Positions 12,767-22,977 of a stretch of DNA of 64,000 bases are shown here, piece by piece. Source of the DNA: Oryza sativa Japonica Group (Eukaryota; Streptophyta; Magnoliopsida; Poales; Poaceae); contig NC_089041.1 of the NCBI RefSeq assembly GCF_034140825.1, forward strand, positions 1,312,001 through 1,376,000, written 5' to 3'. Numbering within the stretch: position 1 is the first letter of the stretch; each line of letters begins with the position of its first letter. The notes below the pieces were generated by a model. That model had not been told where the DNA came from, ran no database searches, and worked only from the letters and a program-made list of their open reading frames with translations. The position numbers and the translations under genes are program-made.

Positions 12767-15106
12767 TCATAAACTTCCATTTTGCCTTTCTAATTTTATT
12801 GCTTCATAGGAATCCATGACCTCTTTGAATTTTGCCTCAGCAAACTCTGACAGAAATAAAATGGACAAAATATCAGGACATATGTATTGGACACATGTTA
12901 GCTTTACATACAGGAGAGGAGCTGCATTCACCTTTGTTATGTTGGTTTTGATCTGGATGATACTCCATCGCTTTTCTCCTAAATGCATTCTGGAATGCAC
13001 GCCATAAAGAAAATAAGCAAGACATCCAGATTCCCAAAAGATTTGCTGATCATAGTAGTAAAGAGAACTATGTAAACAACATATTAGCCAAGTTTTACAG
13101 TGTACCAATGATCATTGAATTTTCAGAGTTGCACATAACAGTTAACAGGGGATAAGTGATAAATTGAACAGGAAAATGCCTTCTTCTGCAGGCATGCCTC
13201 ATTACCTAACTTAGCTATCCTGTATAAAGAATAGATGAATGTTCTAGTAAATTAGTGATCCTCTATGTGCCTGAAAGGATGTATTTTAGTTACTTTTTTT
13301 TCTTGTCTAAACATATGAATTTAACGCTATAGAATATACTAGAGCACGATGGCAATCTTCCTGCCGTGATTTTTGCAAGAAATAAAAATACTTGGTAAAA
13401 TAAGGCACACACCTTAATTTCAGCATCTGAGAATGGCTCCAATCTTGACCTGTCAAATAAAAGGCAGAAAACTTTGTTAAGGGAAATACCTAAGATACGA
13501 AATGACCATACAGTGTGTTTATGTAATGATTTGAAGGTAGTGAGTAATCAGCATAGGAGAAAACTCAGAATAGCTGGTCAATTAGTACATTACATGCCCA
13601 TCGTGGTTTCATTCAATGTAAACTTGCTGTGATCCTCTCAAATCTCAATACAAAGATATGCACAGCTTATGCGTATTCTCAAAAAAACTTGCAAGCCCAT
13701 CGTACAGTTTCATGGTTGATTACTGACCACGAGATCAGAAACAGGACTACAGGAGTGTATAAGAGCCAACAAAATAATAAATACTTAACAAACTAGCATA
13801 TCATGGCATCCAATTTCTTTTTGAGGGGAGCAGTACATCGAACTGACAGGTATACTAAGTATTGCTGCAAAAGTGAGTGCACTCATACCTGTCAAGACCC
13901 AAGATAGAGTAGTGCTGTGACATAGTGTAACCCATGGCTTCCCTGGGCATCGATCTGAAATTTGTTCTTTGGTTAGCATAAAATGACTCTGCATCCCAGT
14001 ACCACTCCTCTCTTCGACTATTCTGATAGTAGCTTGGATTATGGCCATCCCGAGTTCGGTAATCCCGACATTTACTTCTCTCCTTCTTGAACATATCTTG
14101 CATGTGCCTTATGCGTTCCTACATAAAGCACTAATGCTGCTTGAGGATTAGTTGAAACATACCGGCGTGTGAATACAGAGCAACACCAAATAGTAACAAG
14201 GCTGTTTTCTTTCTCAGGCATATTTTAGATATATTTACCAAATATTTTCTTGACCATGTATATTTACCATACATTACTAAGATATATAGTTTATTTAGGA
14301 ACAACATGAGGTGATCGTCAATATCGGCAGCTCATAAATCTCTAAAGCAACGTCTGTATTTTATGAGTTAATCTGTAAAGACCATGGACAATCATTGAGG
14401 TATAATCCTAATCCAACACGTTTTTTTTTCTTTGCAGGAGTACTGAAATGATAAACATAAGTATTGAAATGCAAATGCCAAATGATGTCTGATGGGAGAG
14501 CAGGGAACTGACCACTCTCTCCCTCTGATCCTCACTCTTCTCGCGCATCCTCTGGTAATACTGGCCCCAGGCTTCACCACGCCGATTCGGTCGACGTGGT
14601 ATGTCTTCCCAGTACACATAAGGCTCCGACCTACTAAGCTTCATTCAAACTACAAAATATTAACACCTCTCGCCCAAATTTTCCATGTAGAGCCATGCAG
14701 CTTATGAACCCATGGCAAAAGCCGAATGAGAAGCATTTTCGGTGTACCTGCGTGTAGAACCAGCTCATCGTCCTGCGCAGCTGACCAAACTACAAATCCA
14801 CAAGACGAATGCACAAAATCACAAATCCGGACGCAGTAATAGCCAACACAGAAAACATAAACCGCTTAATCGTTTTAGATTCCCAGTGAGCTAGAGTGAA
14901 TCACCGCCGCCATCGCCGCTCGGAGTGGGGCTCGAGCGATGCGGGGGGAGAGTGCGCGCACGTACCGCGGCGGTGGTGGCGGTGGCGCCGATGAGGGCGA
15001 AGAGGAGGATGGAGGCGGGGGAGGAGGAGGCGTTGTCCCTCTCCTCCACCCCCGCACCCGGCGGCCACCGGGTCGGCTGGTGCTCGCCGTTGCGGCGGCC
15101 GTCCAT
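12767..15106 (-). CDS. DnaJ/Hsp40 family protein with N-terminal membrane segment and C-terminal J domain
   Basis: Seen: seven exons, 15106-14966, 14789-14748, 14638-14513, 14118-13889, 13449-13413, 12989-12932, 12846-12767, with GT..AG introns and consistent phases, giving 237 aa. The ATG at 15106 gives MDGRRNGEHQ; residues 31-47 (ASILLFALIGATATTAA) look like one membrane segment. The middle is polar and charged (YYQRMREKSEDQRERV, about 88-103). The J domain runs from about 168 (HYSILGLDRSRLEPFSDAEI) through NAFRRKAMEY to HPD at 203-205, then FAEAKFKEVMDSYEAI, ending at 237. Known: HPD stimulates the ATPase of Hsp70 partners. Inference: a tail-end J protein tethered to a membrane, probably recruiting Hsp70 there; which organelle is not clear. 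The third acceptor was chosen because an upstream AG would leave an in-frame stop. Confidence 0.85.
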
Positions 15107-15306
15107 GGCGGCGGAGGGGGAGGTCGCCGGCTCGCCGCCGCCGCCGTGCGCGCGCGCGGCGAATTGGGGATCGGTCGCTCGCTTGTCGCTTCCCGTGTGC
15201 TCGTTGCGGGGCGTGCGTGTGTGGCTGCAAGTGGGCCCGAGGTCCGCATTGAGGGGACCCACTGTCAGTGACTCAGTGGTGGAACACTTGCAGCATGAGG
15301 AACGCC

Positions 15307-15482
15307 TGGGCCGACACAATCTGGGCCTCGTTTGTATGGGCCTATATTCGGCCTGTCCTCTTGTATGTCAAGCCTATGCACAGGTGGATGGGCCGAAAAC
15401 TAGTCCATGTAAATATGGGCTTTTTTGGGCCAGATTTTTTAAGAAAGCTGATTTAGTACGCCATGTCGGCCCACGGCCCACG
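15307..15482 (-). promoter_or_regulatory. Cluster of TGGGCC/GGCCCA (site II-type) boxes upstream of the J-domain gene
   Basis: At least eight TGGGCC, TGGGCT or GGCCCA motifs fall in about 175 bp, 200-375 bp upstream of the J-domain start codon. Known: these are site II/TCP-type boxes, frequent in promoters of plant housekeeping genes. Regulation by TCP factors is inference. Confidence 0.55.
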
Positions 15483-15628
15483 CGGCCGTTGATGCTGTTA
15501 AGATCAGGATTTTTTTTCTCGTGGCCTTTTTTTTAAAGTAACGTAACTTAAGGATAATGGTAGTAACTAAGGAAATATTTTTTTTGGGAGATTTTTTTTA
15601 CTAATAGATTAAAAAATTTTAAGTTACA

Positions 15629-15966
15629 TTTGAAAACTTGACTTAAGATTTAAACTTTGAAGTTAAATTTTAAAAACTTTCAACTCAGATTTGAAAACTT
15701 TCAACTTGATATTTGAAAACTTTCAACTTTCATCTCAAATTTAAAAACTTTCAACCCAGATTTGAAAACTTTCAACTCAAGATTTGAAAAATTTCAACCT
15801 AGATTTGAAAACTTTCAACTTTCATCTCAAATTTGAAAAACTTTCAACCCAGATTTAAAAACTTTTAACTCGAGATTTGAAAACTTGCAAATCAGATTTG
15901 AAAATTTGTAAGTTAAGATTTGAAAATTTTTAAGTCAAGATTTAAAAACTTTCAACTCAAAACATT
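15629..15966. repeat. Degenerate tandem array of TTTGAAAACTTTCAACTCAGA units
   Basis: About 15 imperfect copies of a 20-22 bp unit around TTTGAAAACTTTCAACT, with CAGA or CAAGA spacers. The core GAAAACTTTC is nearly self-complementary, so the array can fold. No target duplications were found around it. Confidence 0.8.
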
Positions 15967-16665
15967 CGAAAAAATATGTGTGCTAAAAAGATTAAAAAAG
16001 TAATCGAAAAAAGGAAAAAAACGAAAAAAATCGTAAAAAAAGAGAAAAAAATGGCTTGGGGAGCCGGGAGGACGCGCCAGCCGTTGGCGCGCACGCGCGG
16101 ACTAGCAACACCCTTATCGACTTAATGGGTAAAATAATGAGGAACCTGTTTTTTTCAGCATACATATCATTATATTAATCCTGCTTTTTTTAAGTACGTA
16201 CTTCTATAATCAACTTATTAATTACCGAACTTAATTAAGGCGCCAGATCGATTCACTCTTACTGAACGTAAGGCCGCATATTTTTATTTGTACATATGTT
16301 TGAAAATTGGCTAGTTGGCATAGGCTTAAAGATCGAGAAACATATTCTAATAGAAGCATCTACATTATTTTAGATTTTATGGCTTCATAAAAATAATATG
16401 GTTTTACAAAACTCTAACTAAATCTTGTATCCAGGTATTATTCAGAGCAACATATGTATTGGTTTCGATTATGAGGCTAACTACAAAGGTGTGAAGAGGA
16501 CATGAAGATCATAAATGCTGCATGCCAGGATTTAATTAGAATCAATTGTTATACATATATATTTTCTTCAAGTTTGGATAGAGATTTAGCATTAGACTTG
16601 AGCTTTGAATAAATTTCTTTTTTTTATTTGGTTACTGTCGTTGTGTCGTCTTTTCATTTACCTTT
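15967..16665. other. Spacer between the J-domain gene and the tandem-duplicated block
   Basis: Contains a poly-A/AAAAATGG stretch, a short GC-rich patch (about 16055-16105, GCGCGCACGCGCG) and AT-rich spacer up to the duplication border. Nothing coding was recognised. Confidence 0.5.
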
Positions 16666-17739
16666 ATTTCATTCTATTCTATTTGGACTTTGTGTCAAGA
16701 ACCATATAATAAGAGGTTGTAGCTGTGATTGAAGTAAAGGCTAGGTTTAATATATATTATAAAAAAATACTGAGGAAAGGTGGTCCAATATGCAATTTAC
16801 TCTTATTATATTGATCCTAGTGGTTGTTTGGAATAATGAAGGCTTAGCAAACACGCAACGAGGATGTGCTTAATTTGCTGACATATCTCTTCCGTTCTTG
16901 AATATTGATCTTTCGTTTTTCTTTCCTAGGGTGACCCACACCCACTAGGAATCGAAAAACTCTGCACCTGCTGGTATGCATGAATTATTTAAAGTTGGCT
17001 ACTTGGCCTTATAGAATTCTTTCAGACAGCATGGAGATGGAGAAATTTCCCACCAAATATTGACCCATACCCCACATGATTTGGATGGATCCCTTGATCC
17101 GATCACGAATGCTTAGGTGGACTTTGTTTCTAAATGTAGAAATGTTATTCAGTAACCATTGTGGTTTGTTCCATAAACTAAATTAAGGTTGGGTTTTCTG
17201 ATGGCATAAAAATCATCATTTACAACTGATTAAATATTTAAAATTTAGTTGTTGAAACACTGAAATTATATATATCTTCACAACAAGTTGCACCAAATAA
17301 TATTGTATGTATATAAAATACTAATAATACAGCCTATATGCCAAACTGATCAGTTGATCAATCAATTAAGGAACTAGTCCACCAATCAAAGATAAGACAT
17401 GCCTCGTCGGATCGATATAATCGCCTTAGCCGTCGAGCACATGAGCAACGTGCTGCGTCCTCCAATGACTACGATTCAACGACGGCAACCCCCAAAAAAA
17501 ATAGGAGAAAAGAAAAAGAACACGTCGCATGCATTCATGCATGTACCAAACACAAAATCATTAACAATTAATCAATTAATAAAAAGAAATGAGAGTGAGG
17601 CCAGGAGAGTTTTATTTTATCCTAATTAATCCGCTCTCGCCGAGCAGAGCCAAGCATCATGGCTACTTGCCAAGTTGCCATGCAAATTGTAGGATTAATA
17701 ATCGATTTATTTTGCTGACATCTTGGGAGCTCATCTGGC
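16666..17739. promoter_or_regulatory. Upstream region of PR-1 gene 1
   Basis: AT-rich, no gene. A W-box core TTGACC lies at 17060-17065. Short frames here lack coding character. Known: TTGAC(C/T) is the WRKY binding core common in PR-1 promoters; its use here is inference. Confidence 0.4.
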
Positions 17740-17748
17740 TATAAATAT
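17740..17748 (+). promoter_or_regulatory. TATA box of PR-1 gene 1
   Basis: TATAAATAT lies about 107 bp before the ATG at 17847. Transcription would begin near 17770, leaving a leader of about 75 bases. Confidence 0.7.
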
Positions 17749-17846
17749 ATACCTTGATCGATCGCGAGTAATATCGCATCAGCATTCAACGAACACACAC
17801 ACAATCGGAATCGATTAAGAGAGCAAATTGTGTAGTAGTGTTGCAT

Positions 17847-18386
17847 ATGGAGACACCAAAGATATCGGGAGTAGCACTTGCGGCAGCCATTGCCGTCGTT
17901 CTGGCCATGGCGACCACGCCGGCGGTGGCGCAGAACTCGCCGCAGGACTTCGTGGACCTCCACAACGCGGCGCGACGCGTGGAGGGCGTCGGCGAGGTGG
18001 TCTGGGACGACGCCGTGGCGGCGTACGCGGAGAACTACGCGGCGGAGCGCGCCGGCGACTGCGCGCTCATCCACTCCGGCAGCTGGGAGAAGGCCGGCTA
18101 CGGCGAGAACCTCTTCGGAGGCTCCGGCAGCGAGTGGACGGCAGCGGACGCCGTCAACAGCTGGGTGGGGGAGAAGGATCTGTACGACTACGACAGCAAC
18201 AGCTGCCTGGGGTCGTGGGACTCGTGCCTCCACTACACGCAGGTGATGTGGAGCCGCACGACGGCGATCGGCTGCGCCCGCGTGGACTGCGACAACGGCG
18301 GCGTCTTCATCACCTGCAACTACAACCCCGCCGGCAACTTCCAGGGAGAGCGCCCCTTCGAGCGTGGCCTCACTCTCTCTGCTTAA
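17847..18386 (+). CDS. PR-1 family CAP/SCP secreted protein, gene 1 (C-terminally extended)
   Basis: Single exon, 179 aa. I start at the ATG at 17847 (METPKISG); the frame is open upstream only through a GTG. The signal peptide is about residues 1-28 (VALAAAIAVVLAMATTPAVA), with mature start near QNSPQDF. CAP landmarks: LHNAARR, YGENLFGG, HYTQVMW and CNYNPAGNF, with six cysteines. Known: PR-1 proteins are apoplastic, salicylate-responsive defence proteins that bind sterols and release the CAPE peptide from the C-terminus. Odd: the tail reads RPFERGLTLSA instead of stopping at RPY, so any CAPE peptide would carry eight extra residues, and Leu replaces the usual Gly before HYTQ. It lies tail to tail with gene 2. 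AATAAA at 18494 is a likely poly-A signal. Confidence 0.93.
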   Translation: METPKISGVALAAAIAVVLAMATTPAVAQNSPQDFVDLHNAARRVEGVGEVVWDDAVAAYAENYAAERAGDCALIHSGSWEKAGYGENLFGGSGSEWTAADAVNSWVGEKDLYDYDSNSCLGSWDSCLHYTQVMWSRTTAIGCARVDCDNGGVFITCNYNPAGNFQGERPFERGLTLSA

Positions 18387-18724
18387 TAAGTTATTAATAC
18401 AGTATTTACTTTAACTATGTATGGAGTATGATATAAATGTGCGAAATAATAATTACGGGGATCTTATTATATATATATGTACGTTGTCGTTCGAATAAAA
18501 GAAGAAAATAAATGAGAAAATTAATTCCATTGTCTGCATGTAATTTGAAAGGACGACCATACAATCAGAGACTGGGTGGTGCTGTGGTGGAACAGTCCTA
18601 GTGGCCTGTCCAGGGGAAACTAATTAAGAATTGATTCTTAGAAGCAGCTGGTTAGTAGACAACTTTTGAGGATCTGTAAAAGTTGGTTTCCCAGCTTCTA
18701 ATTTCTTGTTCATTTTCTGAATTC
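18387..18724. other. 3' flank of PR-1 gene 1
   Basis: Probable 3' UTR to about 18520 (AATAAA at 18494-18499), then spacer. Nothing else recognised. Confidence 0.5.
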
Positions 18725-19040
18725 TGGGCCTATTTGGCATAGTTCCATCACCAGCTCCACCTCTCCTAAAACTGGAGCTCAGCCAAACAGTTTCAGCTCC
18801 ACCTAATAGCAGCGAAGCTGGGTGGAGCGCTCTCATAAAATGAACTAGAGATGTGGAGCTGTGTTTAGTCAGCTCCACAACTCCACTTCAGACCCAACTA
18901 CTGGAGTTAAATTTAGAAGTTGGAGCTCTACCATGCAACTATAGCTTCTCAGAATCTGTACCAAAAGCTATACTGTTTGGGGGGGAGTTTCTGATTCTGG
19001 GAAAAGCTGCAGCAGCTGGAAGCTCCCCCAAACAGGCCCT
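18725..19040. mobile_element. MITE-like inverted-repeat element
   Basis: The left end GGGCCTATTTGGC mirrors the right end CCCAAACAGGCCCT, and the interior carries several mirrored AGCTCCA / TGGAGCT blocks. No convincing target duplication is seen, so the superfamily is open. A partial repeat of the right half follows to about 19110. No coding capacity. Confidence 0.55.
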
Positions 19041-19110
19041 AGGTGTCTATTTGGGAAAAGCTTTTAGCAGCTGCAACTTCTCTCAGAATCTTTAACTCTC
19101 CCTAAACAAT

Positions 19111-19486
19111 TTAGATTGTCATTCACATTATAAGAATTTGTAGTAGATATATAATTCAGAAAATGAACTATAACAAAAATTTGGAAAACTAACTTTTTCA
19201 TATTCTCATGAACTGAGAACAAATCTGTTAATTCTCACAATTTTAAGCTCTACCAAAAAGAATTGAACATCTGGGCTGACCTATGGTGGGAAACTACCAA
19301 TTGGGGCTAAGTTTGAATAGGCTTCATCTGGTCCAACGAATTACAGCCCACAAACATGCATGTATGAGCTAATATTTCAAGCCTACATAGATGGGCTGGC
19401 GATGAGGCCCATCTAATGCCTTCATCAGGCTAGACTTGAAGCCCGTGAGGATAGGGTGCGAAACTCCTATGGCACGATTGATTGCT
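19111..19486. other. Spacer between two repeats
   Basis: AT-rich, then a stretch with several GGGCT/GCCCA motifs (19270-19440). No gene seen. Confidence 0.4.
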
Positions 19487-19853
19487 TGGGGCGATCGGTT
19501 CCTCTGCCCTACGCGGTATTTTTTTTTTGGCACCACTTTACTTTTCTGTTTTACTAAGTTTATACCCCCGAAGTTTATACCTATTAAGTTTACACATCTA
19601 AAGTTTACATACTTAAAGTTTGTTGACCTAAAATTTGTAAGTCAAAAGTTTATATATCAGATTCAAGTTCATCTTTAAATGTATTTAAATTTAAATTCAA
19701 ATTTGAATCGGTATATAAACTTTTGACCTATAAAAGATGTGTAAACCCTATAAGTATAAACTTTAGGTATATAAACTTAAAAAAACTATATGGTGAAAAA
19801 AAAAGAAAAGTGGTGAAAAAAAAACTATAGGGTGTCCATGTAAATCGATCCCA
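19487..19853. repeat. Foldback element (long imperfect inverted repeat)
   Basis: The left half (GGGGCGATCGGTT, then CACCACTTTACTTTTCT and repeated AAGTTTATAC blocks) is mirrored by the right half (GTATAAACTT blocks, AAAGTGGTG, ATCGATCCC). The arms are about 150 bp around a centre near 19680. No target duplication recognised. Likely a foldback MITE. Confidence 0.7.
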
Positions 19854-20736
19854 ATAAAAGCATCAAGGAAGCTCATAGTGTATGCAAAGTAAGGGAAAAC
19901 CTAATTTTGTAGCTAAGAAAAAAATAGCTTTAGCTATATGGCCGAGGGGTAAAATATTAGAGTGCTCATTACTAATTTACTTCTTGACATTACCATATAC
20001 CTTGAAAAATAACTACTAGTACGTACGTACTATTTAGAGTTCAATTTGTTTGTTTGAAAGTTTGTGAAGTGATACTAGATATTGATCTATATTGTTAATT
20101 ATTTTTCAACAAAATATATGATTATTATTTGGATTGACATTTAGTTAAGCAACAAGCTGGGGACATATTCCTATAAGAGACAAAGTTATTAATATTTCTC
20201 CGCAATTTGATAAATTAATATCGACATGCTATGATGTCTGACCTAGTTAGACATACGTGTAAGAATTGGTCAGTGGGAAATCGATTACTAATCAAAATAA
20301 TCAAGTGGATCAAATTAAGTCGATCCGGGCATGTACTTGTTGCTGATGAACGTCACAGGGTAGAAAGGAAGAAAACACGGCAGGAAAGCATGGTTACCCA
20401 TATTCCAATGGATGCACCCACCTATATATATAGCTACTAGCCAGTGCACGTGTAACTTTATTTTTTATGAAAAAAATAGTGATCAAAGATAGAATATTTT
20501 TTAAAGTTCGACCACAAATTTATGTAAAAAATTATCAATATCTAAAACACTAAATTGGTTTTATTAAATATAACATTAAATATATTTTAATAATATATTT
20601 GTTTTCTGTTGAAAATATTACTATATATTTCTGTAAACTTAATCAAACTTCGATTTTGATAAACACCTGGCGATAATAAAATCGACAAATATATGCAGGA
20701 TCAGGTGACTAAAATCAGACAGCTCTTTATTTATTA
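19854..20736. other. AT-rich spacer
   Basis: No coding frame or transposon end recognised. It lies between the convergent PR-1 genes 1 and 2. Confidence 0.5.
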
Positions 20737-20970
20737 CTACCTCCATATTTTAATGTATGACGCCGTTGACTTTTTGTCTAACATTAGACTATTCGTCTTA
20801 TTCGAAACAATTATGTAATTATCATTTATTTTATTGTGACTTGATTCATCACCAAATATTCTTTAAGCATGGCATAAATATTTTATATTTGGATAAAAAT
20901 TTTGAATAAAACGAATAGTCAAACGTTGGTTGAAAAATCAATGGCGTCATACATTAAAATACGGAGGGAG
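20737..20970. mobile_element. Stowaway-type MITE
   Basis: Same family as the copy at 808-1041: CTACCTCCATATTTTAATG at the left, CATTAAAATACGGAGGGAG at the right, TA on both sides. It sits about 290 bp downstream of PR-1 gene 2, which is on the minus strand. Confidence 0.88.
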
Positions 20971-21263
20971 TAATTTGTAATAAAAATACACACCGGATAC
21001 ATATATATCTGTATTTGTAGATACTCAATACGTCTGCATCATGACGTACTTATTGCATCCAACACACTGATCATGCATACGCATGCAGATCGATGTGCGT
21101 ACATATATACATACGAACATACATAGTAGTTCGTACATATATGCGCATATATATCTACTGAGAGCAGAAAGATTTATACGTACAATATATACTAGAGTAG
21201 TAGCAAAATATATTCCATAGCATATACGTTACGTACGTACGTATACGTATACGTATACGGTAG

Positions 21264-21773
21264 CTAGTACGGCCTCTGGTTTTGGACGTTGCCGGCGGGG
21301 AAGTAGGTGCAGATGAAGAAGACGCCTCGGTTGGCGTTGCAGGCGACGGCGGCGCATCCGACGGCGGTGGTGTCGCGCCACACGACCTGCGTGTAGTGGC
21401 CGCACATGGCGCCGCCGACGCAGCTGTTGCTGGCGTAGTCGTAGGAGCCCTTCTCCGCCACCCACTGGTCGACGGAGCTCGCCGCCGTCCACGCCTGCAC
21501 GGAGGGGTTCCACGACAGGTTCTCGCCGTACTGATAGTTGTTGCGATCGGAGTGCCGCAGCGCGCAGTCGCCGGCGCGCTGGTTCGCGTAGCCCTGCGCG
21601 TACGCCGCCAGGTTGTCGTCCCACGACAGCGCCGGGACGCCGACGGCGCTCCGGGCGGCGTTGTGGATGTTGACGATGTCGGTCGCCGTGGTCTGGGCCT
21701 GCGCCGTCGATGTGGTGGCCAGAACCACCGCCATGGCCGCCATCACCACTGCAAAGCTCGCTCCTCTCTCCAT
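21264..21773 (-). CDS. PR-1 family CAP/SCP secreted protein, gene 2
   Basis: Single exon, 169 aa from the ATG at 21773 (MERGASFAVVMAAMAVVLA). The signal peptide is about 1-25, with mature start near QTTATDIV. CAP landmarks: IHNAARS, YGENLSWN, GHYTQVVW and CTYFPAGNV, ending in the classical RPY. Six cysteines (GDC, NSC, AMC, VGC, VAC, FIC). The CAPE-type tail PAGNVQNQRPY is complete, but the preceding motif is CTYF instead of CNYx. Only about half identical to gene 1, so the two were separate long before the recent duplication. Known family role: secreted defence protein. Its own promoter with a TATA box lies at 21891-21898; transcription converges on gene 1. Confidence 0.94.
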   Translation of the reverse strand: MERGASFAVVMAAMAVVLATTSTAQAQTTATDIVNIHNAARSAVGVPALSWDDNLAAYAQGYANQRAGDCALRHSDRNNYQYGENLSWNPSVQAWTAASSVDQWVAEKGSYDYASNSCVGGAMCGHYTQVVWRDTTAVGCAAVACNANRGVFFICTYFPAGNVQNQRPY

Positions 21774-21890
21774 TGCAAGCTCGCAGTTGATTTGATTGGC
21801 AGTGTACGTTCGATCGACTGCGCAATTAGAGTAGAACTAGAGCTATAGCTAGCTAGTAGAGGTGATGATTAATACATGCAATTTCGGCAG

Positions 21891-21898
21891 TATTTATA
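21891..21898 (-). promoter_or_regulatory. TATA box of PR-1 gene 2
   Basis: TATAAATA on the minus strand, about 118 bp upstream of the start codon at 21773. Confidence 0.7.
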
Positions 21899-22138
21899 GA
21901 CGGGCTGGCTCTCGATCGAGCCATGGACTTAATTAAGCACATGGCAAAGAAGAAACGGTAAACGTTGATACGGCGGACTGGTCCCTAATTATTAAGAGAA
22001 AGAAATGGGAGAAGAGCTGAAGAGGTGATAAGACCAGAAAGTCATGAACAAAGCACTCATGGGAAAGTGGATAATATGCGTGGCAAAACTTGTTACTACA
22101 GACCAAATTCTCTTACCCAGAATGTCTGAAAATTCTTC

Positions 22139-22572
22139 AAATCGGGTGCCCGCGCCTCCGCGCCGAAAAAAATGGGGCACCGCGCCTCCGTCCACCACGC
22201 GCCCCACCACACGCACTGTTGCAATAAATCTGCCACATATTACGGAAACACTCTATTAACAGGAATCCGTTTCATTTTTTTTTCACCAATAATGTTTCAA
22301 CAAGTATATTCGTATTGTTACACTATGTATAGATCAAATGTTGCAGAGAATTGAAACATCCTTTCGCTATTTGCTGAAACATTATTTTTATATGCGGTGA
22401 AATAGCTTCAAAAACCGTTGTTTCATGCGCTGTAGCAAAATGTTTTATGAGGTGATTTGGTTGTATTTAAGCTTTTTAAACGATTGGACCATTTTCAATC
22501 AACGTAGTGAAACAATTCCGATCTATTTGGTGGAACAACCCCGATTTTTTTAAAAAAACGGGTGTCCGATTT
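22139..22572. repeat. Inverted-repeat element upstream of PR-1 gene 2
   Basis: Ends AAATCGGGTGCCCG and (reverse complement) AAATCGGACACCCG mirror each other with two mismatches. The interior has repeated GAAACA / TGTTTC motifs. Possibly a MULE-type MITE; no target duplication established. Confidence 0.45.
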
Positions 22573-22972
22573 ATATACGCCTCGCCAAAATGTGTAAAAA
22601 CAGGAGTGGGATGGAGTCGATCAGCTAGGAAAGGATGTGTCAGATGCTGGAAACTTTTAGCGCTTCCCAAAGAACAATACTCTATGCCTATTAAAATACA
22701 AAATATTTTTTTGGGCAACTAGAACTTATTTTGATGGATGATTTCTCGAAAGAGCCGTATGTGAAAATTAACTTGTACGCGGGGTCATGAAATTCGTACC
22801 CCATGCAAATCCTTAATTTTTATAGGCCCTTGGTAGTACAGTTGATCGATTCAAATAAATGCTGCCGAAAATAGGTTACGTTTTCTTTACCAGAGTTAAG
22901 TAATTGAGTGATCAAAGTAGCAGTAATATTCTACTCTTTTATTAAAATCGGAGGTGTAGTATGTAAACACCA
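22573..22972. other. Spacer left of the gag-only LTR element
   Basis: AT-rich with no gene or repeat recognised. The 5-bp target duplication CCTGT of the LTR element follows at 22973-22977. Confidence 0.5.
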
Positions 22973-22977
22973 CCTGT

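Noticed and set aside
15629-15966. CRISPR-like array
   Set aside because: The units are degenerate and contiguous with no unique spacers, in a plant genome.
17838-17846. Longer start of PR-1 gene 1 (and its copy at 50991)
   Set aside because: The codon there is GTG; in a plant nuclear gene the ATG at 17847 is the likely start. The same applies to the TTG starts of the MULE frame at 27534 and the gag frame at 24890.
18541-18600. Possible tRNA around GGTGGTGCTGTGGTGGAACA
   Set aside because: No acceptor stem, anticodon arm or TPsiC loop could be drawn.
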